A DNA stretch of 64,000 nucleotides from Anaeramoeba flamelloides (GCA_027625915.1 JANTQA010000008.1:10355001-10419000), one strand, 5' to 3'; positions 36,541 to 50,200 are shown, counted from the first letter of the stretch. The notes: generated from the letters alone by a model not told the origin. Made by a program: numbers and translations.

Positions 36541-36558
36541 CCCTACCCCACCCCACCC
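36541..36558 (-). other. G-quadruplex-type tract
   Basis: On the minus strand it reads GGGTGGGGTGGGGTAGGG, four G-runs with one- or two-base loops, which fits a compact quadruplex. It stands out in a region that is otherwise almost all A and T. It lies about 0.31 kb after the stop of the RBM5/10-like gene, in the sense direction, so it could be in that transcript's 3' end. Confidence 0.6.
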
Positions 36559-36869
36559 GGTCGAGTATAATGCCTTTTGGAATTCATTTAACTTCTTCTA
36601 AATTGATCATTTGATACATTAAAAGCATAATGTTAATTTGTCAAAATGAGTTGAGCAAACACTAAAAATAAACAAACAAACAATAAATAAAAGGTTATTT
36701 TTTATTTGTATTAAACTTTTATAAAAATTATTGTCCCTTATAATCATATTCATTTGATATTATTATGCTAATTTATCGAATTCATCCATAGATCATTAAC
36801 ATATATGATTTGAGAAAAAATAATAAAAAAAAAAAATAAAAAATTAAAATGATTCGGAAAAATTGGTGA

Positions 36870-39130
36870 CTATTTTTGTGCTTGATTTTTCATTTCGCGA
36901 AGTTTTGCCAAATAAGCCATTTTCACTTTATCTTTGTAGGAAGAACTTTTTTTCACTGTTTGTGTGGATATCAATTTTCTCTGTATTTGTATTGATTGAT
37001 GCTTGACTGAGGAATTGTCTAAAGGGTTTTGAGCAATATTATTATTTACCACTTTATGTATAATAATTGCCTCTTTTTCTTTAAAAGTATTGTTTTGATT
37101 TATCGGGGTGCTTTGTGTATTATTCTTATTTTTATTAATATTATCAATAATATCAATATTTTTTTTACTATTATTGTTGTTAAGGTTGGTAATTTCTTTT
37201 TGCTTTTTACCCCACAGAGAAAATTGATTTGATAGTTGTTTAGGTTTTTTTTTTGTTTTTCTTTTTTGTTTAGGTTTAGTGTTTTTTTTTAATTGTGAAA
37301 TGTGTATGGCCTTTTCCTCGATTAGCTTCCCATCAGAAGTATAAGGGATATAATTTTCTTTTTCTTGATCAAATTTATAATAAATCCCAGATTGATCAAA
37401 AAATAAATCTAAATTTTGATCATAATACAATCCCGTTTTAGAATCTTTATAAGCTGAAAAGTTTTTGTCCCATTCAAAATTTTGTTGTTTTTCAGATACC
37501 CGTTTACGTGTTACCTTCGAATAACTATAACTAGACTTTAAATTTTTTTTTTTTTTTTTTTTTGTTTTGTTTTTAAATAAATAAAGAATTTTATTGTGCA
37601 TATAAATAGTTAAATCAATTTATATTTATATTTTATTAAAATTAATTAATAAAAGAAAATATAAAAAAAATTTTTTAGAGCAAATAAAAATATGAAAATA
37701 AAATATTAATTAAGTTGGTTGAGTAAAAGAAAAAATTAAATCAAATTTATTCTGAAAAAGATTTTTTGTTTTAATATTATAGAATTAAGAATTATATTTA
37801 GTATAAATAGCATTAAAGAAGGTAGGTCAAGGATATTAAATTTCAATCCAAGATTAAAAAAAAAATGATCAATACATATATTGACATTTTATTTAAATAT
37901 TCAATTATAAAGTTTTATAAATTGATTTATTTTGAAAATTAATTAAAATATACCCTAATTAATGAATTATTTAGGAAAAAAAAAAGTTTTAAAAGTTTCC
38001 AAATTGAAATTTTGATTTGAAAAAATGATTGTTTGATATTTATCAAAGAACAGAAACAAGCAAGGAAAAATATAAATCCTGTATCATAATAATTATATCA
38101 TTTTTTAAATTGATATATATATATATATATATATATAAATTCATACATGATGAAATGTAAAAAATTTCAAAAATTTTAATTGTAATTCTTAAAAATAAAT
38201 AGTTTTGTTTTAATTTTTACAAAACAGGATTTAAATTGTTTAAATTGCTTTCATTTTGATATTTTTTTTTTCAAATTATATATGTTTTTTTTTTTTTTTA
38301 AATTGTGAAATAAATGATTAATTAAATTAATCAATACTTTTGATTAAAAGGCATTGTAACATTTAAAAAAATGAATTATTTTTTAAATGTTCCAATTTCA
38401 ATAAACAATAATAATCATAGAAAATTAAAATAAAAATATTTTTTTTAATCATTGTATATAAATAATTAAATATAATTTTGTAAAACAAAAAAAAAACAAA
38501 TTATCCGAACTTGTTGTTGCTTCCAATCTTTATGGAATTTTTCATTTAAAATGTTTGAACCAAGATTAGGATTCTCGTTAAAAATAGTATTAATAATTGG
38601 CATTTCTGATTTTGTTTTTTGATGATAAAAAACTTGAACTTTTTTCCCATCTACAATAACCCCTGAGGATGTATTGGAATATGCCTTTTTCGAATCTTCG
38701 ATTGAACGAAATTCAACAAAAGCAAACCCCCTATTTAAATTTGTTTGTTTGTCATATATCAACCTAACAAATCTTACTGGTGCAAAGGGTGAAAAACTAT
38801 CTTTAAGCTAAATAAAGATTTTTTTTTAAAAATAAAAATTATTGTTATTAATATTGTTGTTGTGGTTGTTTTTTATGATAACAATAATAATAATTAAAAA
38901 TATTATAAAAAAGAAATAAAAAAAATATGTATTGATTTTTTGGAATTAGTGTTTTAAAAATATGAAGAATTTAAGAAAAATAGTTGTTTAATTTTCCAAA
39001 ACAAAAAATCAATAATACAATTTCTGATGTTGTGGTTTGTGTTAAACCTTTCACAAATAAAATTTTTGATGGTTCCTATTTATTAGATTTATAGAAAAAA
39101 GAGAAACATGAGAAGGTAATATAATAATAT

Positions 39131-39165
<35 letters not shown>

Positions 39166-41256
39166 ATTTTAAATTAAAAAAAATATGATGTTTAAATAAG
39201 ACTAAATCTGATTTTAGAATCAGCAAATGGAAAAAAGAAAAAAGAAACAAAAGAAAAAAATCTTTACATTCTCGGAATATTGTTTCGAATATTTTTGTCT
39301 TCTTTTATTCTTTTCCCTTTCCCTTTCCCTTTCCCTTTTCTTTTCTTCTTTTGAGATCGAGAAATCCACTTTTAATTTAGCACCATCAATCACGATCCCA
39401 TAAACTATTGCATTTTGTCTACAATTTTTTGCATTTTCGATCGAATCAAATTCAATAAAGGCAAATCCTTTCGAAAGGCCTGTACTGGATTCTGTTATTA
39501 GCCGAGTTGCTACAACTCCTTTGAATTTTGACATTACTTCGTGGATTGTGTTTTCTACAGTTTGCGAATGTAAACGTCGCAAAATTAAGGTATTGGTGGG
39601 ACCAATCTGTTTCCATTTTTTATTTATTGTGCTTCGTTTGTTGGTTTGCTCATTATCTGAATCTGGATCTAGGTTTGTTGGACTGAACTCTTCATAACCA
39701 TATCCATTTCCATCTTCGCCTTCAATATCATCATCATCATAATGATTCTCATTATTATTTAAATATGGAACCCCGTTTATTGGGTTCCTTCTATTGTTGG
39801 CCATTTGGTTTATTTGTTCCTTTTGTTTCCGCTTTTTTTTCCTTGACTGGTTCCGGTTGTTGGAATTGACTATTTGTTCTTTATTGTTATTGGATTTTTT
39901 TCTTTTCCTTTTCTTTTTTCGATGTTTCCCACTAAAATGTTCCTCTTCATCACTCGATCCAAATTGAGACATTTTCCTTCTTTCTAATCTCATTTTTTCT
40001 CTTTCCTCATCATCAAAATTATCCCATTCATCTTCTGATTCGCCTTTTGGAATTGTTTCATTGTTTTTGCTTTGTTGTGGTTTAGTATTTTGGTGATGTT
40101 TCTGAAAAGACTTTTCATTTTGAGGATTTCCTTTTCGATCTTTTTCTCGGGTTCTTTCTTTTTTGTGATTTGTTTTCCTTTCTTTTTCCCTTTCCGCTTC
40201 TCTTCTTCTTTCTTTTTCCTTTCCTCTTTCTTTTTCTCTTCCTCTTTCTTTTTCTTTACCTTTACTTTTTCTTCTTTCTCTTTCTCTTCCTTTTTCTCTT
40301 CTTCTTTCTTTTTCTCTTTCTCTTCCCTTTTCACTTTTCTTTTCACTTTTTCTTTCTTTTTCTCTTCCCCTTTCTCTGCCTCTTTCTCTTTCTCTTCCTT
40401 TTTCTCTTTCTCTTCCTTTTTCTCTTTTTCTTTCTTTTTCTTTTTCTCTTCCTTTTCCCCTTTCTCTGCCTCTTTCTCTTTCTCTTTCTCTTTCTTTGAC
40501 CTTTTCTCTTCCTCTTCCTCTTTCTTTTTCTTTTTCTCTTCCTTTTTCTCTGTTTCGCTCTCTATCCTTTTCTCTGTCCCCACTGTTCTCTTTCCTGTGT
40601 CTTTCTTTGTGTCTGTCTCTGGTTCTTTCTCTTTCGTTATTTTCATGGCTATTTCTATTTCCATTTCCATTTCGATTTCGATTTCGATCCCTATCTCTGT
40701 CTTTGATCGAAAAGTTTAAATTTTTGTTTTCTTGAGAAGTTTTTTGGTATTCTCTTGGGTTATTTCTTTGGAAAAGATGATCGTTCGAAAAATTGTTATT
40801 ATATTGGTTGTGTTGTTGCTGACGAAATTGTTGGTGTGGTGGTAATTGGTTATAGAATTGCTGTTGTTGTTGTTGTTGTTGTTGCTGTCGTGGTGGTGGT
40901 GGTGGTTGATTAAAAAACTGTTGCTGTTGTTGTTGTTGTTGTGGTTGTCTACGTTGTAAGAAATAATTCTGTGTTTCTTGTTGGGAATTATTCATGGGAT
41001 TAAAATTTGGTCTCTGATTATTAAACACCAAATTTGGAGATGGAATATTTCTTTGGTTTTGTTCGTTAGGAAAATTGTTTTGATCTTGGTGATAATTTGT
41101 GTTGTTAACATCATGGTAACTATTGTTGCGATTATTATTAAAGTATTGGTGATTATTGTTTGATCTGTTTTGTTGAAAATTATTATTTGGTTGGAACCTA
41201 TTGTAGCTGTTACTATTTCTTCTTTCGAAATGTTTTCTATTCTGAAAATTGTTCAT
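36870..41256 (-). CDS. RNA-binding protein with two RRMs and an OCRE-like motif (RBM5/RBM10-like)
   Basis: Exons: 41256-39268, 39075-39019 (57-base micro-exon), 38807-38511, and a last exon from about 37540 to the TAG at 36870; about 1000 residues. The N-terminus is Asn/Gln-rich with poly-Gln near 105-150. Residues of about 190-400 form a dense Arg/Glu/Lys/Asp tract, like splicing-factor RE/RS regions. RRM1 is near 554-630 (LILRRL; RNP1 KGFAFIEF). RRM2 is assembled from the micro-exon (RNP2 ILFVKGL) and the next exon (RNP1 RGFAFVEF). The last exon has WDKNFSAYKDSKTGLYYD then LFFDQSGIYYKFD, matching OCRE repeats. RBM5/RBM10 regulate alternative splicing in U2-type spliceosomes. The zinc fingers and C-terminal G-patch of those proteins are not seen. 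The junction before the OCRE exon is uncertain; CAA|GTTCGG to AAAG|TCT would keep frame. Confidence 0.8.
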
Positions 41257-44200
41257 TTCAAAAAAAAAGATAAAGTAAAGAAAAAATGAGTTTCAAGGTT
41301 GTCTTTTTGGGAGACAAGACCACAATTAAAACCAAAAACAACAAGACTTTAATTTAAAAAAACCTTTTTTTCTTCTTAAAAAAGGTTATTGACTTCTCAA
41401 GATTTTAAAACAATTTTTTAATTCACTGCTTAGTTCTTAGAACAAACAATGTTGGGTTAATGGAATGCTTTAAAAAAAAAAACAATTACAATTTTTTTCT
41501 TGGAAAAATTTATTGTCAAGCCTAATTATCAATAGTAAAACCGAAAATTGTTGGTACTGCTTGGGATTAAACGATTTTTTTCAACGATCGAAAATAATTA
41601 CTCGACACCCATCGAAAAAGAGTTTATAGAATGTAAAATATTTTTACAAGTACAGTAACTTTATTCCTATGTTTTAATACAAACTAACTTTTTTGTACAT
41701 GGCTGAACTTCTGTCACAACATAATTTTTTTCATCAAGATCAACTTTTTTAAGTTTTGTTGAGACAATTGTTAGATATTTCAAGATCTTTTCAGAGTAGA
41801 TTTATCAAAAAAAAAAAGATATAAATAAACAATTTAAGGTACTGGTAACTCTTATAAATTGGTTATTCTCAATGACAATTAAGTAATTATTTCCACAAGC
41901 ATACAATTATACCCTCTAAAAAAACTTCCTTTTTCATTTTTTGAGAAATGATTTTTCATTTTTAAGGACTAGTCATATTTGATGCTCTGTGGGGGTTAGA
42001 ATATACTACTTTCAGTATAAAAACGATTTAATTGAATCTCAATTAAAGGAAAGCCATGATATTGTATTTTTAGGATTTTTATTGATTGTAGTCGAAAAAT
42101 AAAAAAAACATTTATTGATCAAAAACTTGAATGAATTTTCCAACAAAATAAGGCAAAATTAAAAATGAATTTTTTTGATTATCGCTGTTGGTTAGGTTAG
42201 CTTTATTTTCAAGTATATACACACACTTGGAATGAGCTATCTGGTCATTTAAAATAATCGTGATATGACAAACAGTGATGAGATTTTATATTTTCAGTTT
42301 TGTGAGTGAAAATTTTGTAATTTTAAAATCTTACTTTTTGGAAAGGATCTTGACTGTTTTATATTTTCACCCAATACTTTGATTCCAATGATTAAAATGG
42401 TTAAGAAAGTTTTTTATTTTTTTTTTTATTTTGGGTTTGCAAATAATTTTTTTTTTAATTTCATTAATTCGGGAAACGGATTTTTGAACTAACTTCAAAA
42501 AGGGATGAAAACCTTTTGTTTTCAACTTTCTTTTTGTTGAAAAAAAAAGAAACTAATTGCTAAAAATTCCATTTTCAAATTCCAAAGATCCCTTTATTTG
42601 GAACACCAAAGCTTTTGTATTGCCAGTCAAGACAAGCACCACCAATTTACAATTTGAAGCCAAAAGTTGAATAAGCTATTTTTAAGTTTTGAATGACCTT
42701 GCAAATAAATAACAGTTCATTCAAAATTAAGTTAATAAATGACTGGTGCAAAGAAACAAAAACCACTATATAATTTTAAACGATCTAATCTCAAAATTTC
42801 GAACTATTGATACATTATAGGGGAAGGATTCAAGTCAACTCAAAAAAAAAAAATTCTAAAAACAAGATAAAAAGAGAATGAGCTTATTGATCCCAAAGAA
42901 ATTGAAAAAAAATTTAATAAAAAAAGCACCAAGTAATTTTTTTTTTGTTTTCTTTTGTAATTTTTTTAAAAAAAAATACAAAAGTAAATAAAATTGAGAA
43001 ACTTGCATTTCCATTCTACTCATTTTTTAAGGGGCTCTAAAAGGGAATCCTTTCCTCAAAAGATCGAAAATACACCAATCAACAAAAAACATCATTAATT
43101 TTTAGATCTCATCTAACAAAATTATCAGTAAAAATGAAAATTCAACAACTAAGAATCGAAGTTTGAAACATTAGAAAGGAAAGGGGATGAATTCTATCTT
43201 TTGAAGAATCCTTGAATAAAATTCAGTTAAAAATGACAAAGATAGTAAATATGTACCAAAAATGGTTTTTTCATCATAAAATTTTCCAAAAAAACTCTAA
43301 ATTTTCAATTTTAACAAGATCCGGTAACTCATCATTCTTTTAAGTCAATAATTATGTTTCTACACTTAAAAAAAGTATCCACTGACCTTCGAATATGAAT
43401 AATCCTTAACAAGAGTTCATTTTATACCAAATAATTTTCAAGAAAAAAGATCTAATCCTTTTTAATTTGGAATTATTAGATCAAAGAAGAAAAGGATAAA
43501 ATTACTAAAAAAATATTTTTTTTTTACTCAATTCCATGTTTAGTAATTTTTGAGAGTCTGTATGAACAAACAGCATTGAACTTTTAAACTTGATTTAAAA
43601 ATATTACAAAATAAATAAAATATTGAATCCTTGAAGATCTAAAAAAAATTAGTCTTTTATTTTCACAAATTTTTATTAAATTTCTTGAAATTTTTATAAG
43701 ATTAGAATATACCCCCGTTGAAATATCAAGAGTATATAAAATTAACCATTGCTAATAATTTGAGTTATTTGATAAAATTTATTATTTTTTATTTTTTAGA
43801 ATTATTAAACTGAATTTGTTTTATTTTCTTGGAAATCTTGAAAAAATTGAGAAATAATAATAAAAGTCGTTTGGTACATTAAATCTTTTGATTATTACTG
43901 AATTTATTGTAACAATTAAAATTGGGTTTACAAATTAATTGAACATTAAAAACAATCAAACCCAAAGGTTTTCATTCAAGCCCCCTGTTTAAAATTTTCA
44001 GGTTTTAAAAAACTATTTGTATGAGCATTTTTAAAACAAGTTTTTAGTTATTGTTCTTGTTATTTTTTTGCTAAAAAAAATGAAAAAATTTATTCGAAAT
44101 CTTTTTTGTATAAACAGAAATCCCTTTTTTAAGTTTAAAATAATTATTGTAATTTTTTTAAATAAAGTTGATTTTTTTAGGATGAGTTATTTTAAAACCT

Positions 44201-44309
44201 AATTGTATGATTTTTTAAAGTATTTTTTTGGCAATTTCCTTCACAGGTAATAATATTTCTTATTTCTTCAAAGAAAATAATTTTTTTTTTGAAATAATTT
44301 GGAAATATA

Positions 44310-44504
44310 CAGTCAGTTCCACTTTTAAGGCACAAACTTTCAAAAAAATTTCAGGCACAAAAAAATCTCAAATTAAGGCACAAATTTTGTAATTTTTCTT
44401 TTTACAATTTATTTTACCAGAATCTGAATTTTGTGCCTTAATTTGAGATTTTTATTGTGTCTTAAATTTCGTTGAAAGTTTGTGCCTTAAAGTGGAACTG
44501 ACTG
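44310..44504. mobile_element. Intact MITE, Tc1/mariner-type (family G, copy 1)
   Basis: 195 bp flanked by TA on both sides (44308-44309 and 44505-44506), the target duplication of the Tc1/mariner superfamily. The ends CAGTCAGTTCCACTTTTAAG and its complement are nearly perfect. The inverted arms run about 85 bases each, with GGCACAAACTTTCA and TCTCAAATTAAGGCACAAA mirrored on the other side, leaving only a short AT-rich centre. It is non-coding, so it would depend on a transposase encoded elsewhere. The near-perfect arms suggest a fairly recent insertion. Confidence 0.9.
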
Positions 44505-45326
44505 TATCTTGAATTTTTATCTTTTTATAATTGATGTAAAAGATGATAAAAATTTTTAAAAATAATAATTCATTTTGGATAATAATTGCTTTTAAAAGTC
44601 AGTTTTATATTATGGTAATCATATTTTTAGGATATTTTAAAATTTCAAGATGTGGGAAATTTTAATTTTAATTTTAATTTTAATTTTCTATTTTATTTAC
44701 TTGAATATTTTTTAATTTAACTTGTTTCTTAAAAAAGAATTGTTATTTGTATGTGTTGTTTCAATTTATTTTCCACCCATTCCAAAAAGTTTTTCTATTA
44801 TTATTCTAATTTTTTTGAGTATGATAAATTTTCAAAAAAAGAACAAAATTTTTTTATTTCTTGATGGATTGAACCAAGAAATATTTCATAAATACAGAAA
44901 AAATCACCATTTTTAACTAGTTCAGTTTTAGGGAATCTTTTGTTCAAACTTTTAAATAAATTTCTCTATGCATATATAGATATAGATATATTTGATTTAT
45001 TTATATGTTTGAATAGTTTGCTTTTATGAAAAAGTCACTTAACTGGTCTTTAAAAATATACTAAAGTAAATATTTATACAATTAGTCAGTTTTTTTCATT
45101 TAAAGTAGTTATTTGTATTTATAATCCCAGAAAAAAATCAGTAATTTTCACAAAATCAATACTACTCTCATTGTATTACTATTTTTAATAAGCTTGTATT
45201 TACAATTTTATAATAAATAATTATCAAAAAACAATTCCTTTTTTAACAAAAGAGTTTGTTTTTGATTTATATACAAAACAATTGTATGAAACTTAAAGAA
45301 AACGAATAAAAAAAGGCTTGGGGGGT

Positions 45327-45327
<1 letters not shown>

Positions 45328-45405
<78 letters not shown>
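45328..45405. repeat. TG dinucleotide microsatellite
   Basis: About 38 uninterrupted TG units after a short G tract. It is the longest perfect dinucleotide run in the window and could form Z-DNA. Confidence 0.95.
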
Positions 45406-45407
<2 letters not shown>

Positions 45408-46624
45408 ATTTGTAGTTATGCGAATAAATCTTTTGATTCCCCACTCTTAAATTATAATATCACCATTAGTCTTTTTAAATATTTTTACAAAGAAATCCTT
45501 ATTTTTGTTTATGTATTGTTGTCATCACATTGAGGCGATTGACCTATTTAACAATTAACCATTTTTACGTACCCCAGTTAAATTTTTCTCATAGGATATG
45601 TTCAAAATACAAAAGAGCTACAGAAATTTATACAAAAAAAAAAATAAATATTACACAAAGAAATATATATATATATATATATATATCAACTGTATTAAAT
45701 ATTCGAAAATAAAAATACTGTTTAAAAATCAATAACAAGTAATTGTACCAGTTGTACGGTAACTTTAATTCAAGAAAAAAATCAAAAAAGTCAAAAAAAA
45801 AAAAAAAAAAAAAAACAGATCCTTGAAAGATTTGTTACAGTTTGTGACATCAATGGAACAATCTCACAAACCAAATCGTTAAACTCTATTTTTGTAATAC
45901 ACAATTCCACCAAAATTAATGAAAAAACAACCATTCAACCACAAAAAATCGTTTCTCGATAAATAAGATCGAAAAGAAAAAGGATTATATATTTTTTCAT
46001 GGACTCATCTCTGAGAGACGAGAAATTGCAAAGATGTTTTATTTGTACTAATAATGAATTACCCCAAGAAAAAATTTTTCGAAAAAAACCACAATATTAA
46101 TTTCTAACCTGATACCTGAAGCAAGTTATCCTAAAACAGTATCAAATATACTATTGGTCACAAAATATTATTCACTAGCAAAAAAATCGGATAATCCTAA
46201 AAAACCCTAAAAAGATCACCATTACAAGAGTTTCAAATTTTTACAAAAAAACCAAATAATAATTATTTATTTACTTTTTAAAATCAAAAACTGTTATTAA
46301 TTAAAACCAAAAAGCCTAAAGTTGTACAAATTACAGGTTTCTAAGAATTTTGATTGTTAAAATAACTACATTTAGACGTTTTTAAACCCAGGTTTCAAAT
46401 TAAAAGTGTGTGCTTCTTTGGTATAGAAGACTTATACATTAAAAGATCAAAGATATGTAACAAAAAACTCTAAATCAAAATGGTATTGTATTCTTAAAGT
46501 TTTACAATTAAAAAATGAAATCCTCGAATTGGTAAGATCAAATGTTAAATTTTTCTTTAAAAATAGAATCTAATTTTAGATAAATTTTTGGTAAAAAAAA
46601 GATTAAAAATTTGATATTATTTCA

Positions 46625-46750
46625 ACGAATTCCATTCATACTTTAAAAATTTTCTTCAAAACCACAAGTAATTTTTATTCAAAATTGAAATGGCCTTAGG
46701 TATATCATTGAATATTTAATTAGATGTTTATTTGTAAGAAAAAGAAGAAA
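46625..46750 (+). repeat. Repeat family N, copy 2
   Basis: Counterpart of 33990-34125 in the same orientation (TTCAAAATTGAAATGG, TTAGGTAT, ATTTAATTAGATGTTTATTTG). Confidence 0.45.
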
Positions 46751-47247
46751 AAGATCGGGGGTTTTATTTGGATGATAGAGTTTATACGATGGACATGGGT
46801 AACCTTATCCAATTTAATCCAAAAATTACTCAACAATTCCCGAAAAAAAAGCAAATTATGAATGGAAAACAAACCAAACTGAAAAAGATAAATAATAATC
46901 GGAAATCTTACAAAGACAAAATTAAGCAATTTGATATTGATAATTATATAACCAGGAAATGTGGTGTTTGTTGATAGGGTAAATCGCATTGAAAATACTT
47001 ATCTTTTGAAATATAAATATTTTTCTTGCAAAGTGATGTAATATTTTTTTTTAAATCGAAAGTGATGATATTTTGATCTTTTAATTACTTTTCGAAATAT
47101 GAAATAATTTTTCGAAATTTCGAATAATTTCTCCAAAAACAAAGGTATTGTAAAGTTAAAAAATTGCCAGTCATTTTTTGTACTTTTCTAGTCGTTAACA
47201 AAGAAAAGTAAAATCATTTTTTGATTTTCTAATTTGTCAACTTCAAA

Positions 47248-50200
47248 ATGAAAAAGAAAAAGAAAAAGAAAAATGTCTCAACATTTTCAAAACTATTTTA
47301 CGGATGGGTAAAACCTTTAATGAAATTGGGGAGTTACAAGTGTATAGACTACGAAGATTTGTTTGAAATCAAGGAAGAAGATCATTGCAAACATTTAAGC
47401 ACAGAATTTGAAAGCCATTACAAGAAAGAATTTAATGAAACCAATGACAAACCAAGCCTGATAAGAGTGCTTAAAAATTGCTATGGGAAAAGAATAATTC
47501 AAGGTTTAATTCCAAGCCTAATCAACACTTGCCTTATCTTAATTTCACCTTTTATTTTAATGTACATCTTAACAAGACTGGAACAAAAAGAGACAACTGT
47601 TCTTGAATTCATGCCCTTTGTGTTTTTGCTGTGTTTGATAACTTTTCTTGATGGGCCCTTAACTGGAAAATTTACCTTTGTTGTCAATTCAAATTTATTC
47701 CGGATCCAATCGGTCTTAATTTCTACGATCTACAGGAAGTCATTAAAAATAAATCGCATCATTTTGTATTACAACAGCATCTTCCAAGAGCAAACTGACA
47801 ATGGAAGTGGCATTGAAGATGATTTCGATTTCTGGAATAATAATCTGGATAGTACAAGCAATAGAAACGAAAGCCTTAACAGTGACGAGGCACAAAATGA
47901 GAGTGTACTCAAGCCAATTTTAGAGAACAATTATTTAAGTGAGTACGAAAGTGTTTCCCAAGACTCAAGCATAAAAGGTACTTTGGATCAACGAAAAAAA
48001 ACAGAAACCAAAAAAAAGGAATTACTAAAAAAAAAAACCGATTCAAATCTCGGAAAAATCATGAACTTAATGACAACCGATATCGAAACTGTTTTAACCG
48101 CCATAAGAAGCTTAATGATCATCCCTTCAAAGCTTTTGTGTGTTCTTGTCTCTCTGATCTTTTTAATCAGATTGTTGGGATATGCTGCAATCATTGGCGT
48201 AAGTATCTTAATAGTTTCAATACCTTTGTATTATGCTGTTTATCTTTTGTGGGCTAAACTCAATGACAAAATTATGGACTCTTGTGATTTGCGAATGAAA
48301 AAAATGAATGAACTTCTACAGGGAATTTTATTGATCAAATTTTATAATTGGGAAAAAAAATTTAAACGCAAAATTAACAACTGCAGAAATGTCGAAATGA
48401 AATATATCAAGCAATTCATGTATTTAAGAATCTTAGTATTGGTCATTTGGTTTTTTTTCCCTATTCTGCTTTATATTTTTACCTACTATTCTTATGTTGC
48501 TTTGGGTAATAAATTAACACCAGTTATAGTATTTACTTCTTTAACTCTATTAGAAATAATGAGGATACCATTGTTATTGCTTCCTGAATTTATTGGCGAT
48601 CTAGCCAAATCAAAAATCTCAATCAAGAGAATCGTTTTATTTTTAACAATTCAAGAAATCCGAAATCAGCAGAAAGGCAAAGGGGATTTCCTGAGAAAAA
48701 AATCGGAAACAGAAATAGAAACAAAAATAGAAATAGAAAAAGAAGCAGAAACAGAAAATGAAACCAAAAATGAAACTGAAACAAGAATAAATAGAAAAAC
48801 ATTGAAAAAAACGAAAACAAATCTTGATACCAAAAAAGAGAATGATCAAGTAAAAACAAAAATTCAAATAATTAATGGTGATTTCTCATGGTATAATAAC
48901 AAAGAAAAGACGCAATTAAATAACATTAATTTAAATATTAACAAACCGAGTCTAACAATGGTTATTGGGTCTGTTGGCGCTGGGAAAAGTTCTTTATTGT
49001 CTGCGATTCTAGGAGAAATACCACAAGTTGGTGGGGCAAAAGAAATAAAAGGATCAATTGCTTATTCAAGCCAAGAAGCATGGATTTTAAATACAAGTTT
49101 AAAAAACAATATTTTGTTTAACAAGGAATTCAATGAAGAGTATTATCACAAAGTAGTCGAATGCTGCAATTTATTGCCCGATATTCGCAACTTGCCTGCG
49201 GGCGATGAGACCGAAATTGGAGAAAAGGGCGTTAATTTAAGTGGGGGTCAAAAGCAAAGAATCAACTTGGCGAGGGCGATTTATAGCAACAAGGGCATTC
49301 TCCTTCTGGACGACACTCTAAGTTCTGTTGATGCGCATGTTGGTAAATATATTTTTGAAAGGTGCTTTATGAGTGATTTACTATCAAACAAAATTATTCT
49401 TTTAGTGACCAATCAACAACATTATTTACACTTTGCCGACAACATTATTATTTTGAAATCAAATACAATCTATAAAAATGATAATTTAATTAATTTATTA
49501 GAGAAACACCAATATAATTTTAAAAAAAATTTCAATATTGAAAATAATAAACTATATAAATTAATTCAAGAAAAAGCCCAAAACGAGAAAATTGGTAACG
49601 AAAATCTTTTCTTAAAGGCCACCCAAGAGAACATTTATCAAAATGAAAATGAAAACAAAAACAAAAACAAAAACGAAGACGAAGACGAAAACAAAAACAA
49701 AAATGGAAACGGAAATGGGAATGGGAATGGGAATCAATCAAAGAATGAAACAATAACTAAAAAAAAATTAGAGAATGAATTCGAAAGGGGGAAATTAATA
49801 AAAGAAGAAGAACGGGAAGTGGGGAACGTGAATTTAAATTATTATTATCAATATATCAAATCTTTTGGAGTGTTCAATTTTATTATAATTATAGTCGCAG
49901 TCATACTCAATGTTTCAATCCGGAGCGGACTAAAATTTTGGTTAGCTATTTGGACAGATGGCGATATTATTAAAAACAAATCCGATACGTGGTTTATAAT
50001 CCGATATTTTTATTTTGGGCTTGGCTCAATTATCACCACTTTTAGCGGCGGTGTTTTTTTAGCGCGAGGATCCATTTTTGCATCTAGGATTATTCACCAG
50101 AAATTATTAAGCCGCATTTCCAAAGCGCCAATGAAATTTTTCAATACAACGCCGATGGGGCGGATTTTGAACCGGTTTAATAAAGATTTGAATAATATTG

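Larger units (their letters stand above)
31615..36869. other. Intergenic region with foldback J and decayed repeats
   Basis: These 5.2 kb lie between the SDR start and the RBM5/10-like stop. They contain J (32458-33327), D3 (33385-33640), N1 (33990-34125), O2 (34880-35180), I2 (35270-35705), a TA run near 35626-35645 and a G-rich tract on the minus strand at 36541-36558. I see no gene. Confidence 0.6.
41257..47247. other. Intergenic region between divergent RBM5/10-like and ABCC genes
   Basis: These 6 kb are without a supportable gene. Contents are the intact MITE G1 (44310-44504), a long TG run (45328-45405), a TA run (45664-45686), an A tract (about 45798-45815) and N2 (46625-46750). The opposed frames at 46720-46989 and 46768-46974 have no recognisable product. 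Confidence 0.6.

Noticed and set aside
39990-40735. Long frames on both strands over the RBM Arg/Glu tract
   Set aside because: The near-regular GA-rich repeat leaves all frames open; only the frame linking to the RRM makes sense.
45208-45533. Frames across the TG microsatellite
   Set aside because: They are His-Thr or Cys-Val repeats created by the dinucleotide run, not genes.
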